Shown here in pieces: positions 30,352 through 41,145 of a DNA stretch of 64,000 bases. Source of the DNA: Neofusicoccum parvum (lineage: Eukaryota > Ascomycota > Dothideomycetes > Botryosphaeriales > Botryosphaeriaceae); the NCBI GenBank assembly GCA_020912385.1, contig CP087209.1, positions 868,001-932,000 on the forward strand. Direction: 5' to 3'. Each line of letters begins with the position of its first letter. Within the stretch, counting starts at the first letter, position 1. A program made the translations under genes and the position numbers. The notes below the pieces were generated by a model. It did not search any database and was not told where the DNA came from. It saw only the letters and a list, made by a program, of their open reading frames with translations.

Positions 30352-33300
30352 TCATATCCTGTTCAGCGGATCGAACCTGATCTTGAACAGCTCAATCTCC
30401 CTTAGGCAGACGGCAGCAGCGATGTACTTCCAGCTGCGCAGCTCGCCGACGCGCTTGTTGATGCGGTGCTGCTCCGTGATGCCGATGGCCAGGCAGGCGA
30501 TGGAGCGCGCCAGCGCCTCGTCGCGGTCCCCGTCGTCGCCCTGAGTGATGCGCTCGACGGTGAAGATAACGTCGCGCTCAAACCGCTCGTTCATTTCCAT
30601 GGTACGCTCGCGCGTGCGCCGGTTCTGCGCCCCCGTGCTCTTGCCAATGATGTTGCCGCCGAAGACCTCGAGTTCGGATAGCGGGTACTGCGGGTGCGTC
30701 GAGTAATCGGACATGATGTCCAGGAGGTTGGATTCGTAGCTGTATGTGCGTCAGTGGTGGTCAACGGGATGCAGGGTTGGGCACATACGTCTCCCTAATA
30801 TTTCTCGCCAAGCCTTTGTATTCTTCCCACTGGATCAGAGCCGTCTCGCGTAAGACGTATGACCATACTTGGTCCATCAGATTCAACCCGCCTAGGTGGC
30901 TCTTTGTTTCGGTGGCGTGTCGCTGCATCTCCTGGAAGATCTTCTTTTCGTCGATTGCGCGGTACAGCTGACCGAGCACACGCTCGCTCTCGTAGTAGCG
31001 GAAAGTCTTGAAATCCGGATCGAGGGCACTAACTGCGTCGTCTTCGTCCAGGAGATCATCGTCCTCGTCCTCGTGGAAGACGACGCCCTTCTTCTCAACG
31101 ATAACACGTGGGCCGCTGGCCATGAAGTCGGGGCGGATCAAGTCGTTTTTCGGGAATTGGGACATGTCAACCTAATGAGTGCGTTAGTACATGCGCAGAA
31201 ACATAGCCTCTTGCGTCCTGTTTAAGCACTTACCGGAATTCCAGTCTTCGAAAAGTCCACAGCAGTCGACGCCATTTCAGCCAACTTGAGGCAGTCCGGG
31301 TCGAGTGTTCCATTTGGTCGCCTGTCTGCCAGCTGCATATGATTCATGGAGATGCGTCCAAGCTGATCTGTCTCCATAAACTTGAGGAAGAAGTCTGTGA
31401 TATCCTGCCTCATAACTGGTCTTCCAATGTCAAGTGGGGGAACCTTCTTGTAGTCTGCTGCCATGTACGTGACCCTGGGCATTAGACGCCGGTCGAAGAT
31501 TACATTGTAGAGATCCCCATCAAGATCCCCACCGCTGAGCTGGGATGGGAGATCGCGCTGGCCCTTCGCGCTGAAAACTACAACGTTTGAAAGTGCTTGC
31601 AGTGGCGAGTCCGGAGGCACGTCTACGGCTTGCGCCTTCTGGATGTCTCCTGGGTGCATGGCCGGAGAACGAGTTACTATGACTTCACCTCCGCAAATGA
31701 CGGTACGCTTGGGTCTGCCATTATCTCCCAATCGCTCGATGACGCAGTAGATTTCGTCTTCTCCTAAGAAGCCTGTTTCGTCCATAATGCCGTATAGTGT
31801 TACCCCTCGCTCGACCAGAATACGAGAGCGATGTTTGATATCGCGGAGTTGCGAGAGCGCAGCGATCTCAACAACGTGGGACATGAAGTCATCCTCGTTG
31901 AATGACAGTCCCATCTCATCGAGCATTCGGAACAAATAGGGCATTCTGGTAGCTTGTACAACGCGAGCATGCTCCAGGAATGTGGCGGCATTAATCGGAG
32001 ACTTGGTAATACGCCGAAGCTGTTCAATCATGTTGTTCTGGAGGTCCAGGAAAACGTGAGCATCAACTCCGAGATCCTCCAGGATCTTGATGAATTGACG
32101 ATTCAGATACATTGGCAGAGGCTTGAAGTTCGCGCCGCAGATCTCTATGTTCCAGGTTGCTGAGCCGTGAAACTTGACCATTGATGGACGAAGGCAAAGT
32201 CGTTCACCCAGCAGGCGATCATCCAACGAGACAACTCCCTTTGCACCTTCAAATCATTAGCATACAAATTGGAATGGTTTCAAAAACACTGCTTACCTCC
32301 CAAACGAATCTGTAGACAGGTCGGTCTCTGCCCGCGTGCTTGTTGATACTCCTTCCATACCCTGCGCAAAAGCTTGTAGGAGATCCTGCCGACACCGTCA
32401 CTGAAGATGTGTCCTCGCTCATTCATTACATCCTCGTCCATGTGGATGATGTCCTTGGTGATAGTGACCGTTCCAGATGTATCGGAAAAAGCTTGCCCAA
32501 TTCGCGCTGCGCATTTCGCCGGCGACCGGATCTTTGAGAAGTCACCGAGTCGCTTGATAACCTCTTGGGCTGCAAGAAAGTCCCGTCCCTCGACGAAGGG
32601 AGACATGAACCAGCAAGTTTGCGATCTGAGGGAAGAGTGAGAAAATCCCAGGAAGGCGAAGCTGTGTCCGCCAATATTGATCTCACTGTCCAGTACAGCT
32701 TTGAACCGGTTATGAAATATCTCCGACAAGCTCGTCTTTGGCTCGAACCGAATTGCATCTCCATCCTCGTCCATGAATTGCACTCGGAGGAAGTTGTCTG
32801 TGTGTGTCGGGTATAGGCGAAGCACTCTGTTGCTCACTTCTGGTTCAGGGCCTTCCAAATAAGTTCCCGCAGGAGTGATATTGACCCGGTGTATGAGGGC
32901 AATATGGCTGTGTCGTGCTTTGACATCATAAATAGAACCTTCAAGCTTGAATTCTTTGGCGTTCTTGGCTAATTCCCTAGCAAGAAAATTGACGTCGAAG
33001 TGCTCTGGATCAAGGTGAGGCCCTGGGTATTGTATTTGTCGAGAGAGGATTCGGATAGCCATAGCAGTCCTGACGTGGCCTTGTTCCTTGGAAAGTTGCT
33101 TGATAGTTGGAAGCAGGGCGACGACTTTCGCCGGAGGCAAGTAGGCATTTCTTGCTAGCCGTTCGACCTGAAATTTGACCGAAAATTTCAAAGTGCCGAA
33201 CTGGCCTTGAGCATAGATCAAACTCTTCAAACGCTCAAAGTCCTGCTTGAATGTAACGTGGGCTTGTGTGTATGATGTTGGAAGACTAAGGATTGGAGGC

Positions 33301-34181
33301 ATTCCCGGGTTCTTGCGAACAAGATAGTCGAGCTTTGAGGTGTCCAAGGGGTTTGAAAGGGTAATCTGATAGATGAAGCAGCTGCCGACGACCAGCTCGT
33401 GCGACTCATCTATGGCAGAGACGCGGGTGCGATTAAATCTCTGATAGCGGCGACTATTGGGGGCACTGATGCCAAGGCCGCTCATCAGGCCCTCCAGACC
33501 ATCTTCCAGCTTGTAGACGCGAGGCGCAAATCTAAGCGTGAACGTCACCTTGTTGAGCTGCGAACAGGTCACGACGGTATCAATGCTCCAGTAAGGGATG
33601 TCGATTCTGCAGGTGGAGGTGACCCAGCCGTCGGCACGTAAGACCATGGCAAGAGTTCTCTTACCAAACATGATGGTACCCCGCCTCGTGTCCTGGAAGT
33701 GAGGGGCAAAGGCGGCCTGAGATCCATTGTAGTCCCAGACACCGCACCAGAGACTAGAGAAGTCGAAGGCCCGCTGTAGCCTGGGTCTTTTCAACACAAT
33801 CAGAGGTTGGTCGGGAGGGTTTTCGGGATCAGGTTGCCTCCTGGCCTTCCGAGTGGCTTTCCGCAGGAGCTCCTCCTCTTCATAGCGCAATGTCTTAAGG
33901 ATGAGCTCATCGGGCGGCTTGTACGTACTCGCGCTGATTTTAAGAGGCTTGTTGATGAAGAGAAGAGGCTCAAAATCGACGAGCGACTGAGGCTGGCTGT
34001 ACTTTTTCAGGAAAAGCTCGGCCTTTGCGGAGTCCGCGATGGTGAGGATGGCTATGGGTTTGTTCTTGGTCTTTTTGCAATTGAAGACGACGATGGCGAA
34101 TTCTCCCAGGACAGGCTTGAAAAAGTCTCTCAGCGCAGACTCAGTGGTCTGCACGGGAATCCCGCGCACGAGGATGTCCAT
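30352..34181 (-). CDS. RNA-dependent RNA polymerase of the RNA-silencing pathway
   Basis: Cellular RdRP that makes double-stranded RNA for Dicer in quelling, meiotic silencing or heterochromatin pathways. Four exons: 34181..32297, 32246..31234, 31171..30789 and 30739..30352, 1222 residues, about the size of fission-yeast Rdp1. Seen: an N-terminal stretch with RRM-like wording (MDILVRGIPVQTTESALRDFF), then the polymerase region with FSDGVGRIS, KGVVSLDDRL joined across intron 1, and the catalytic SGGDLDGDLY (DxDGD motif) near residue 870. The C-terminal part includes an acidic patch (HEDEDDDLLDEDD). The introns of 49-62 nt have standard signals. It is closest in layout to the SAD-1/Rdp1 class rather than QDE-1, but I cannot assign the clade without an alignment. 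No Dicer or Argonaute is in the window. Confidence 0.94.
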
Positions 34182-35130
34182 GACTGTGACGCAAGTGGGG
34201 CTGCGGCAGTGGAATTGCTTTGACCAAAGGATAGCGGTGAATTGAAGAGGCCCAGCAAGACACCAAGAGCTGCTCAAGCTCGGTGCGCGAATTGCTAGTC
34301 AATGCCGGGGCAGATGAGAGCGAACGGAAGGCTAGGAAGGAATGTTCATGCTGCGTAGGCGCAGAGCTGACGAGGGTCGGCGTGCAGACGGAGGCCGAGC
34401 TTCCTGGGCGCTGTAGGGCGTGATGCGCGGCCGGTCCTGCGGCGTGAACGGGGAGTTTGGCGGAGCAGGGCGAGCGCGAAAAGGCCGCCGATGCGCTCGA
34501 TGTCGCACGCACGAAGGAGCGTTGCGGCGAGCTCTCGTGAGCTCGTAGGTGAGGGCGGGCGGCTAAACGCTGCGATGAGGCGGACGCGCGAAGCCGAAAC
34601 CCAGCCTCCACCCGCAGCGCTGGGCAGGGTTGTTTAGTCATGGCCGCATGTCCCGCAGCCCTCACAGCAAACTTGCGCAATGGACTGCCGGAATGCGGCC
34701 AGTTCTTGTCGCAACTCCGATCATGATCGTCCAATCGCCTCATTTGTGCCACCATAGCATCGCATGCGCATGACCTCATCCCTGCTGCAAGACGCCTGTA
34801 AACATAAAATCCGACCCGTCCAAACATTGAGCTCCAATCACGAGCAACATTCCTGTATGGCAGGCGCGTAGCGACTCCCGTTTGCCAAAGCCTGGTCAGC
34901 ACGACGGTGGCTCAAATTGTTTGTCTTGATCCGAGACCCGAACAGGCGCACATGTACAGATCAGATTGTGTTCACAATGTCACCATCAGTATACAAGCCG
35001 GATCAGCACTTGTGAGAGTCGTATTCTTCATGCACAATTGGCGCTCCTCTGTGCTATCCTCTTTCCGTTATCTAAGCACCGCCTAACTCCACTGCCACCG
35101 TCAGAAAACATGCTTTTATGCTCTACGCAT
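34182..35130. other. Intergenic: RdRP promoter and ThrRS 3' flank
   Basis: About 950 bp between two minus-strand genes. An open frame at 34141-34902 (-) extends the RdRP region upstream but its sequence is Arg/Ser/Ala-rich with no domain. Nothing else was recognised. Confidence 0.45.
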
Positions 35131-37542
35131 TTAGATGGCGCTGGCTAGAGCTCTGTTCTCCTTCAAGGCCACCAGCTTCTCAATGGCTGCATCCAGGTCG
35201 ACGAGCTCTCCTCTCTGCTGAGTAGCCTGGTCATCACGGTTGCGGATGTTGACCTTGCGTTGTTCCTTCTCCTCGGCGCCGACGACGAAGATGAAGTTGT
35301 ACTGCTGCAGCTGGCCGGTACGAATCTTCTTCTGCATCGTGTTGCCGCTGACGTCGACGTCCACGTGCATGCCCTTGGCACGGAAGATGCCCTGCAGCTC
35401 GTGCACGTAGTCGTTGACGGCAGGCATAACGGGGACAATCAAGATCTGGCGAGGGCTAAGCCAGAACGGCCACTTTCCGGCGAAGTGCTCAGTGAGAATG
35501 GCAATGAAGCGCTCGAAACTGCCGTAGATGGCACGATGAATCATGACGGGGCGCGCGCAACCAGGCGTGACGGGCTTCCTAGCCGCCTCCATGACCTCCT
35601 TCTTTGCTTCACCTTCCGCAGGGGTCTCCGCTTTAGGAGCCTCCGCCTTGGGAGCCTCGGTCTTGGCAGGTGCAGCCTCTTTCGGCTTCTCAGCCTTCTC
35701 CGCACTCATGTACTCCAGATTGAACTGCTGGGGGAGTTGGAAGTCAAGCTGGATGGTAGCGCACTGGTGGTCACGCTTAAGCGCGTCAGAGATGGTAATG
35801 TCGATCTTTGGGCCATAGAAAGCACCGTCGCCAGGATTGAGCTCCCACTTCTCACCGCCCTGGGCTGTGAACTTGTCCAAAGCAGCCTTCAGCTTGGCCT
35901 CAGCAATGTCCCAGGTCTCGATTTCGCCAAGGAAACCCTCAGGTCGGGTGGATAGTTTCATCTTGAAAGTGAAACCAAACTTTCCGTACACAGTCTGGAG
36001 GAAGTCGAACAGACCGGTGATCTCTTGCTCAATCTACCAAAGGTCAATGATGCGTCTCTAAACAGGCAGAGAATCAATTTACCTGGTCTTCCGTGCAGAA
36101 AATGTGGGTATCATCTTGCTGGAAACGACGCACACGGGTAAGGCCGGTGAGCGCACCAGAGGCTTCGTTACGGTGCAGAACGCCAAAGTCGGCGATCCTC
36201 ATGGGAAGTTCCCTATAACTACGCTCCCTGTGACCGAAAAGCAAGCAATGGCCAGGGCAATTCATAGGCTTCAGGGCCCACTGGTCCTTCTCAACCTCGA
36301 AAGTGAACATGTCATCCTTGTAGTGCTGCCAGTGGCCAGAGCGCTTCCAGAGATCGGCATTGTACATGTTGGGAGACTGGACCTCCTGGTAGCCACGCTT
36401 CCAGTATTCGTCACGGAGGAATGACTGCAGGGTGTTGTAGATGATCATGCCCTTAGGCAAGAAGAAGGCCGAACCCGGCGACCACTCGTGGAAAAAGAAA
36501 AGCTCTTGTTCCTTTCCAATCTTGCGGTGATCACGCTTGGCAGCCTCCTCAAGGTACTTCAGATGCTCCTCCATCATCTTCTTCTCGGGGAAGGAAACTC
36601 CATAAATACGCTGGAGGGAATCGTTCTTAGCATCTCCAAGGAAATAGGAAGCGGAATTCTAGCACTACGTTCAGTATATATCTTTGCGTGAGTCATACTT
36701 TGTCATACCTTCATAATCTTGAAGAACTTAACCCTGCCGGTGTGGGGAACGTGAGGACCACGGCAGAGATCGATCAGAGGGCCACAGCGGTAGACAGTGG
36801 TGCTGGTGCCATCCGGGATCTTGTCCTTGATGATGTGCTGCTTGTACTTGTTGGTCTTGAACATCTCCAGCAGGTCCTCCTTGGTAAGGGTCAGACGCTC
36901 GAACTTTTGCTTTTCCTTGATGGCTCTGTCGGCAATCTTCTCCAGCGGCTTGTAATCCAGCTGCTGGACAACATCGCCGCCGGGGAGGGCCATCTCGTAG
37001 TAGAAGCCATCCTCAACGGGCGGGCCAATGCAAAGGTCGCAGCCAAATCTTCTCTCGGCGGCCTCTCCGAGAATGTGGGCACTGGAGTGCCAGAAGACCT
37101 TCTTGCCCTCTGGATGCTCGAAGTCCAGGAGCTCGAGAGTACAGCTCTTCTCCAGCGGACGCTCCAGATCCCAAAGCTCTTCTCCATCAACGCGGGAAAT
37201 CACAGTGCGCTCGAACAACGACTTGCTGATGCCACGGGCAATGTCGGCGGGGGAGGTGACATAGGACTCGCCAACATGGATCTTGCCGTCAGGCAGGGTG
37301 ATGTTAATGGGCTCGCGAGGCTTAGCGGCAATGTCGGCATCGTGCTTGGCCTTAAGTTCCTCGAAGATCTTAATTCTGTGGTCCAAATACTCAGGTGGGG
37401 GAGCAAGCTCCAGCGGGCGGGCGTCGGGCTCGTCACCGCCCTTCTTCTTGTCCTTCTTGGGCTGCTTCTCCTTCTTGGGGGCCTGCTTCTCGCCGACGGC
37501 CAGGTTCTTGACGCCCTCTACGGCGTCCTTGACAGAGTCCAT
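35131..37542 (-). CDS. Threonyl-tRNA synthetase
   Basis: Class II synthetase that charges tRNA-Thr. Three exons: 37542..36709, 36658..36083 and 36033..35131, 770 residues, joins phase 0. Seen: a Lys-rich N-terminal extension typical of eukaryotic cytosolic forms, the TGS domain ([20 protein letters not shown]), the second additional domain with [16 protein letters not shown], then class II motif 1/2 ([11 protein letters not shown] with a zinc-binding Cys; [21 protein letters not shown]) and the C-terminal anticodon-binding domain ending NRALASAI. Oddity: between FNLEYMSAE and [12 protein letters not shown], where the family normally has only about ten residues, there is an Ala/Pro/Lys/Glu-rich insertion of about 45-50 residues (about 579-630) with repeated EAPKA units. 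No organelle presequence is obvious at this start. A Gcn4-type palindrome lies about 80-100 bp upstream. Confidence 0.96.
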
Positions 37543-37623
37543 GGTGGAGTAGCGGTGGGTTACGGTGCAATGGGGCGAGGGGCAGAGTCCACGTCCGTCA
37601 AATAAAAGCTGAACTTATCCGCT

Positions 37624-37643
37624 TGAGTCACTAGCGTGACTCA
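37624..37643. promoter_or_regulatory. Inverted pair of Gcn4/CPC1-type sites (TGAGTCA...TGACTCA)
   Basis: The 20 bases at 37624-37643 contain TGAGTCA and TGACTCA arranged as an inverted repeat around CTAGCG. TGACTCA is the known binding site of the bZIP activator of general amino-acid control (Gcn4 in yeast, CPC1/CpcA in moulds). The site lies in the 231-bp interval between the divergent starts of ThrRS and GAR1, about 82-101 bp upstream of the ThrRS start. Aminoacyl-tRNA synthetase genes are known targets of this regulator, so control of ThrRS by amino-acid starvation is a reasonable inference. Confidence 0.7.
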
Positions 37644-37773
37644 GCCCGCCGCGCCGACGATCCCCCGACGCTCGCTGCAAAAATTCCGTGAACGCGAACA
37701 CCGCGCCCGCGCTGGAGCTTCCACCTGCGACAGCGACAACCCACGACCCGACGATCTCTATCAGCAGCACAAC

Positions 37774-38698
37774 ATGTCGTTCCGTGGAGGAGGTTCTCGT
37801 GGCGGCCGCGGCGGCGGCAGCTTTGGTGCGCGCGGCGGCGGCGGCTTCCAGCGCGGCGGCCGTGGTGGAGGTGCGTGGGCCTGCGATCCGGAGGGAAAGG
37901 CTCAGTAGTGCTGACCATGGGGTGTTACAGGTCGCGGCGGCTTCCAGCAGTCTTACGGCCCGCCTGACCAGGTCTTTGGTGAGTCGTCTGTGACTCAATT
38001 GCTGAGCGTGCGCTGACCGCGAGCAGAGATGGGCACCTTCATGCACGCTTGCGAGGGCGAGATCGTGTGCGAGTCGATCAACACCAAGATCCCCTATTTC
38101 AACGCCCCGATCTATCTCGAGAACAAGGCAAGCACACTGCGACAATGCTGGGTTACGGAGCAGAAAATTGACTGGGTCGCAGAGTCCGATCGGCAAGGTC
38201 GATGAGATCCTCGGTCCTCTGAACCAGGTCTTCTTCACCATCAAGCCTCAGGAGGGCATTCAGGCGACCTCTTTCAAGCAGGGCGACAAGTTCTACATCG
38301 GCGGCGACAAGCTCCTGCCGTTGGAGAGGTGAGCGAAATTTTGCCGAAGTCGCGCAAGAATCGTCAGACTAATGGATACTGTCAATAGGTTCCTCCCGAA
38401 GCCGAAGCCCCCGCCAGGTAAGATTTCAGTATTTCAATTAATTATCCAGCACGTTTCTAACAGCGTATCAGGAATGCCGAAGCCGAAGCGCGCAGGTGGA
38501 GGATCTCGCGGTGGACCGGCTCGGGGTGGCCGTGGCGGCCGCGGTGGCTTTGGCGCTCCGCGTGGCGGTGCACCGCGCGGCCGGGGTGGCAGCAGCTTCG
38601 GAGGTCGCGGAGGATCGAGGGGGGGCTTCGGCGGTGGCCGTGGCGGTGCGCCTAGAGGAGGGGGCTTCAGCAGAGGCAGGGGCCGCGGTGGGTACTAG
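37774..38698 (+). CDS. gar1: H/ACA snoRNP subunit GAR1
   Basis: Subunit of H/ACA ribonucleoproteins that guide pseudouridylation and rRNA processing in the nucleolus. Six exons: 37774..37870, 37931..37978, 38027..38127, 38183..38328, 38389..38417 and 38472..38698, 215 residues. Seen: an N-terminal Gly/Arg-rich (GAR) domain, a conserved beta-barrel core ([52 protein letters not shown]) and a C-terminal GAR domain ending GRGRGGY. Oddity: intron 3 begins GCAAGC instead of GT; the join K|S there is fixed by strong conservation, so this is a GC-AG intron. It is head-to-head with ThrRS. Confidence 0.95.
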
Positions 38699-39159
38699 TC
38701 GGTGACGGCCTTTGCTTGTGCTTTACGGCTCATGGGACGGCGTTCGCGGATTGGGAGTGGCTCTTTTCTGTGTACGAATTTTCCAGACGATGAAAGTCTG
38801 CGGGGTTTACGGGTCTAATGGAGCGAGATACTCCAGCAACAATCGAAAAGTCTTTTTCTGGATATTTCTGATGCCTTGCATTCAGCCCTGTGTGACCGAG
38901 AAACATGTGTGGCTGGTTTGGGAAGCCGATCCACGTTGACGCTGCTTGGCCAGCTGCCCGCCCAGACCGACAGGCGATGACGTTTCGCGGTCTGGCCCGC
39001 CGCTTTTGGACCCGAAATCTTGCCTGGAAAACAAAGTGTCGCTGCACAGCCTCTCCCTCCCACCACCTGCACCCTCATAAGTCACCCTTCTCCACGAGTG
39101 CTCGCTGCTCAGATCCACCAGCAACCTCTATTCCCGCTCTCCTATCACTAGACGCCGTC
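38699..39159. other. Intergenic: GAR1 3' flank and PS synthase promoter
   Basis: About 460 bp between two plus-strand genes. No gene or specific regulatory site was recognised. Confidence 0.5.
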
Positions 39160-40099
39160 ATGTCACGAAGGAGCGGTACCGGAAGCAGCACCGACAAGGA
39201 TGCCAGCTCCGCGCCTGTTTCTGAGAACCCAGGTGTGTTTACACGCGTTTCTACCTCTATATCACGGTCGCTCACCTTGTCTCAGGTATCGAGAAGCAGA
39301 AGAGGCTTCTCTCTGCCGACGCTGGCCATTTCTCGCTGATCAAGTACGTCCCCGGTGCGCAATTGCAAACGCGCTCGTGAGCTAACCAGCGCAGGGCCAT
39401 GCACCTTGCGGATGTGATCACCGAGCTGAACGGTGAGTCTCAAGCTCTGTGTCCCGCCTGCACGTATTTCTGACGGCTTCTGGCAGGCTTCTGCGGTGTC
39501 ATGTCCGTGTTCTCCTCGATGCGCTACTGCCTCGGCGACCCGAGCGACTTCGGTAACTTGTGGGCTGCCCTGGCCTTCATGCCGTTCGGTCTGTTCTTCG
39601 ATTTCATGGACGGCAAGGTCGCTAGGTGGAGGAAGAAGGCCTCGATGATGGGCCAGGAGCTCGACTCGCTGGCGGACCTGGTACGTCCGAGGGACTCGCT
39701 GCTCCAAGTCGCTGCTAACCCACAGCGCAGATCTCGTTCGGTGTCGCGCCGGCCTGTTGCGCTATGGCTCTTGGACTCCGCACGCCTGTAGACCATTTCC
39801 TCCTGACCTTCTACGTCCTCTGTGGTCTCACGCGTCTTGCCCGCTTCAACGTCACGGTCCAGCTGCTCCCCAAGGACGCGACTGGCAAGTCGAAGTACTT
39901 TGAAGGCACGCCCATCCCCACCTCGCTCGGTCTCGACAGCATCATGGCATACTGGGTGTACAAGGGCTGGGTTCTGGACAACGTGCCCCTTGGTACGGTG
40001 CTGACGGGCACTCCGTTCGAGTTCCATCCCGTCATCGGCATGTTCTTGCTGCACGGATGCCTCATGGTCAGCAAGACCTTGAAGGTCCCCAAGCCATAA
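39160..40099 (+). CDS. CDP-diacylglycerol-serine O-phosphatidyltransferase
   Basis: Makes phosphatidylserine from CDP-diacylglycerol and serine in the ER membrane (CHO1/PSS1 in yeast). Five exons: 39160..39232, 39286..39343, 39395..39432, 39487..39680 and 39731..40099, 243 residues, slightly short but complete for fungal members. Seen: a Ser-rich cytosolic N terminus, the CDP-alcohol phosphotransferase signature in [24 protein letters not shown] (DG-x2-AR-x8-G-x3-D-x3-D), and several hydrophobic helices ([49 protein letters not shown]). The substrate-related [12 protein letters not shown] segment is present. Introns are 50-54 nt with standard signals. Confidence 0.95.
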
Positions 40100-41145
40100 A
40101 ATCCCTATAGACTCTGCCGAGGAAAAGAAACCAAAAATTGGGTCGCGGGCACTAGACAGACGGGAGGGGGGCGATGCTAGCACATCAAGGCACCCGCGCA
40201 CAGAAGCGGGTTGACCATGTAACGATATCACGAGCATGGCCACGACGGTAGACAATTAATTCATGACCTGCGCGCAGCCGTCATCTGTGCCAAGAGTGCT
40301 GCAGAGCATCCGACTCTAAATCCGAAAGCTGTGCTCGGCTTGCTGCTGGCGGCAGGCGGCTTGATTCCTAAGGGCTGAGTAACGGGGCTCGTCTCGCGGC
40401 TAAACAACTGGGCGCGACGGTGCCGGCGTCGGCGTCGGGGCGAGTCATCGGCGCCGGGCGCAGCGGCCAGTGAGCGCGCCAGCATTTCATCGCCGCTGCA
40501 GTCATGTGCCGTTTCTGCTCCAGGGACACGCAAACGCGGCAATTCCGCCTGGTCTACTGCCGAACTTGGCCGTGGGCGGGCCCTGCAGTGCGCGCTGCAT
40601 GCGTGACGCCTCAGTCCGCGGCCGATCCCGTTCTCTCTACGCGGAGAAGCCTGAAGCTTTCCCCGCCTTTTCGCGATGCTTCCGGGGTCCCGCGCATCCA
40701 ACTTGGCAACTGGCTGGCGCCGGTTGGAGCTAACGGCGCAGCGGGCTGCTAGCAGCACGATGTCGTAGCCGTCCTGCGCGTCCGATCTCTCTTCTCCAAC
40801 CTCACCGCGTCCGCCAGCCCAAGCTCCAGGCGCCCACGCTCATCTAAACCGAATACGACTCGCTCCAAGCGCTCTCTGAGACACGGTATGGGCCCTCGGC
40901 CGTCCCTGGTGCATGGGAAGGTTGCCCGGAGTTGATAAGGTCCGGTCCCGACGACCGCGCGACGTCGGCGTCGCCTGCCTGTCAACCGCCTGCCTTTCCA
41001 GCACCATCATGTTGGCCTGAGCAATTGATCGGGCCGCCCTGCCGCCAATCCTACTGACACTACAATACAGGAGCCCTTTGTCCTGTGCTTGTCGCTGGCT
41101 GCAGATACACCTGCCGCCCCGCAGCACGGTACAATACAGCCGAAA
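40100..41145. other. Long promoter region of the C2H2 transcription factor
   Basis: About 1 kb with no supportable gene; long 5' regions are common for fungal regulators. The frame of the transcription factor stays open 57 bp upstream of the chosen ATG without another ATG. Confidence 0.5.
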
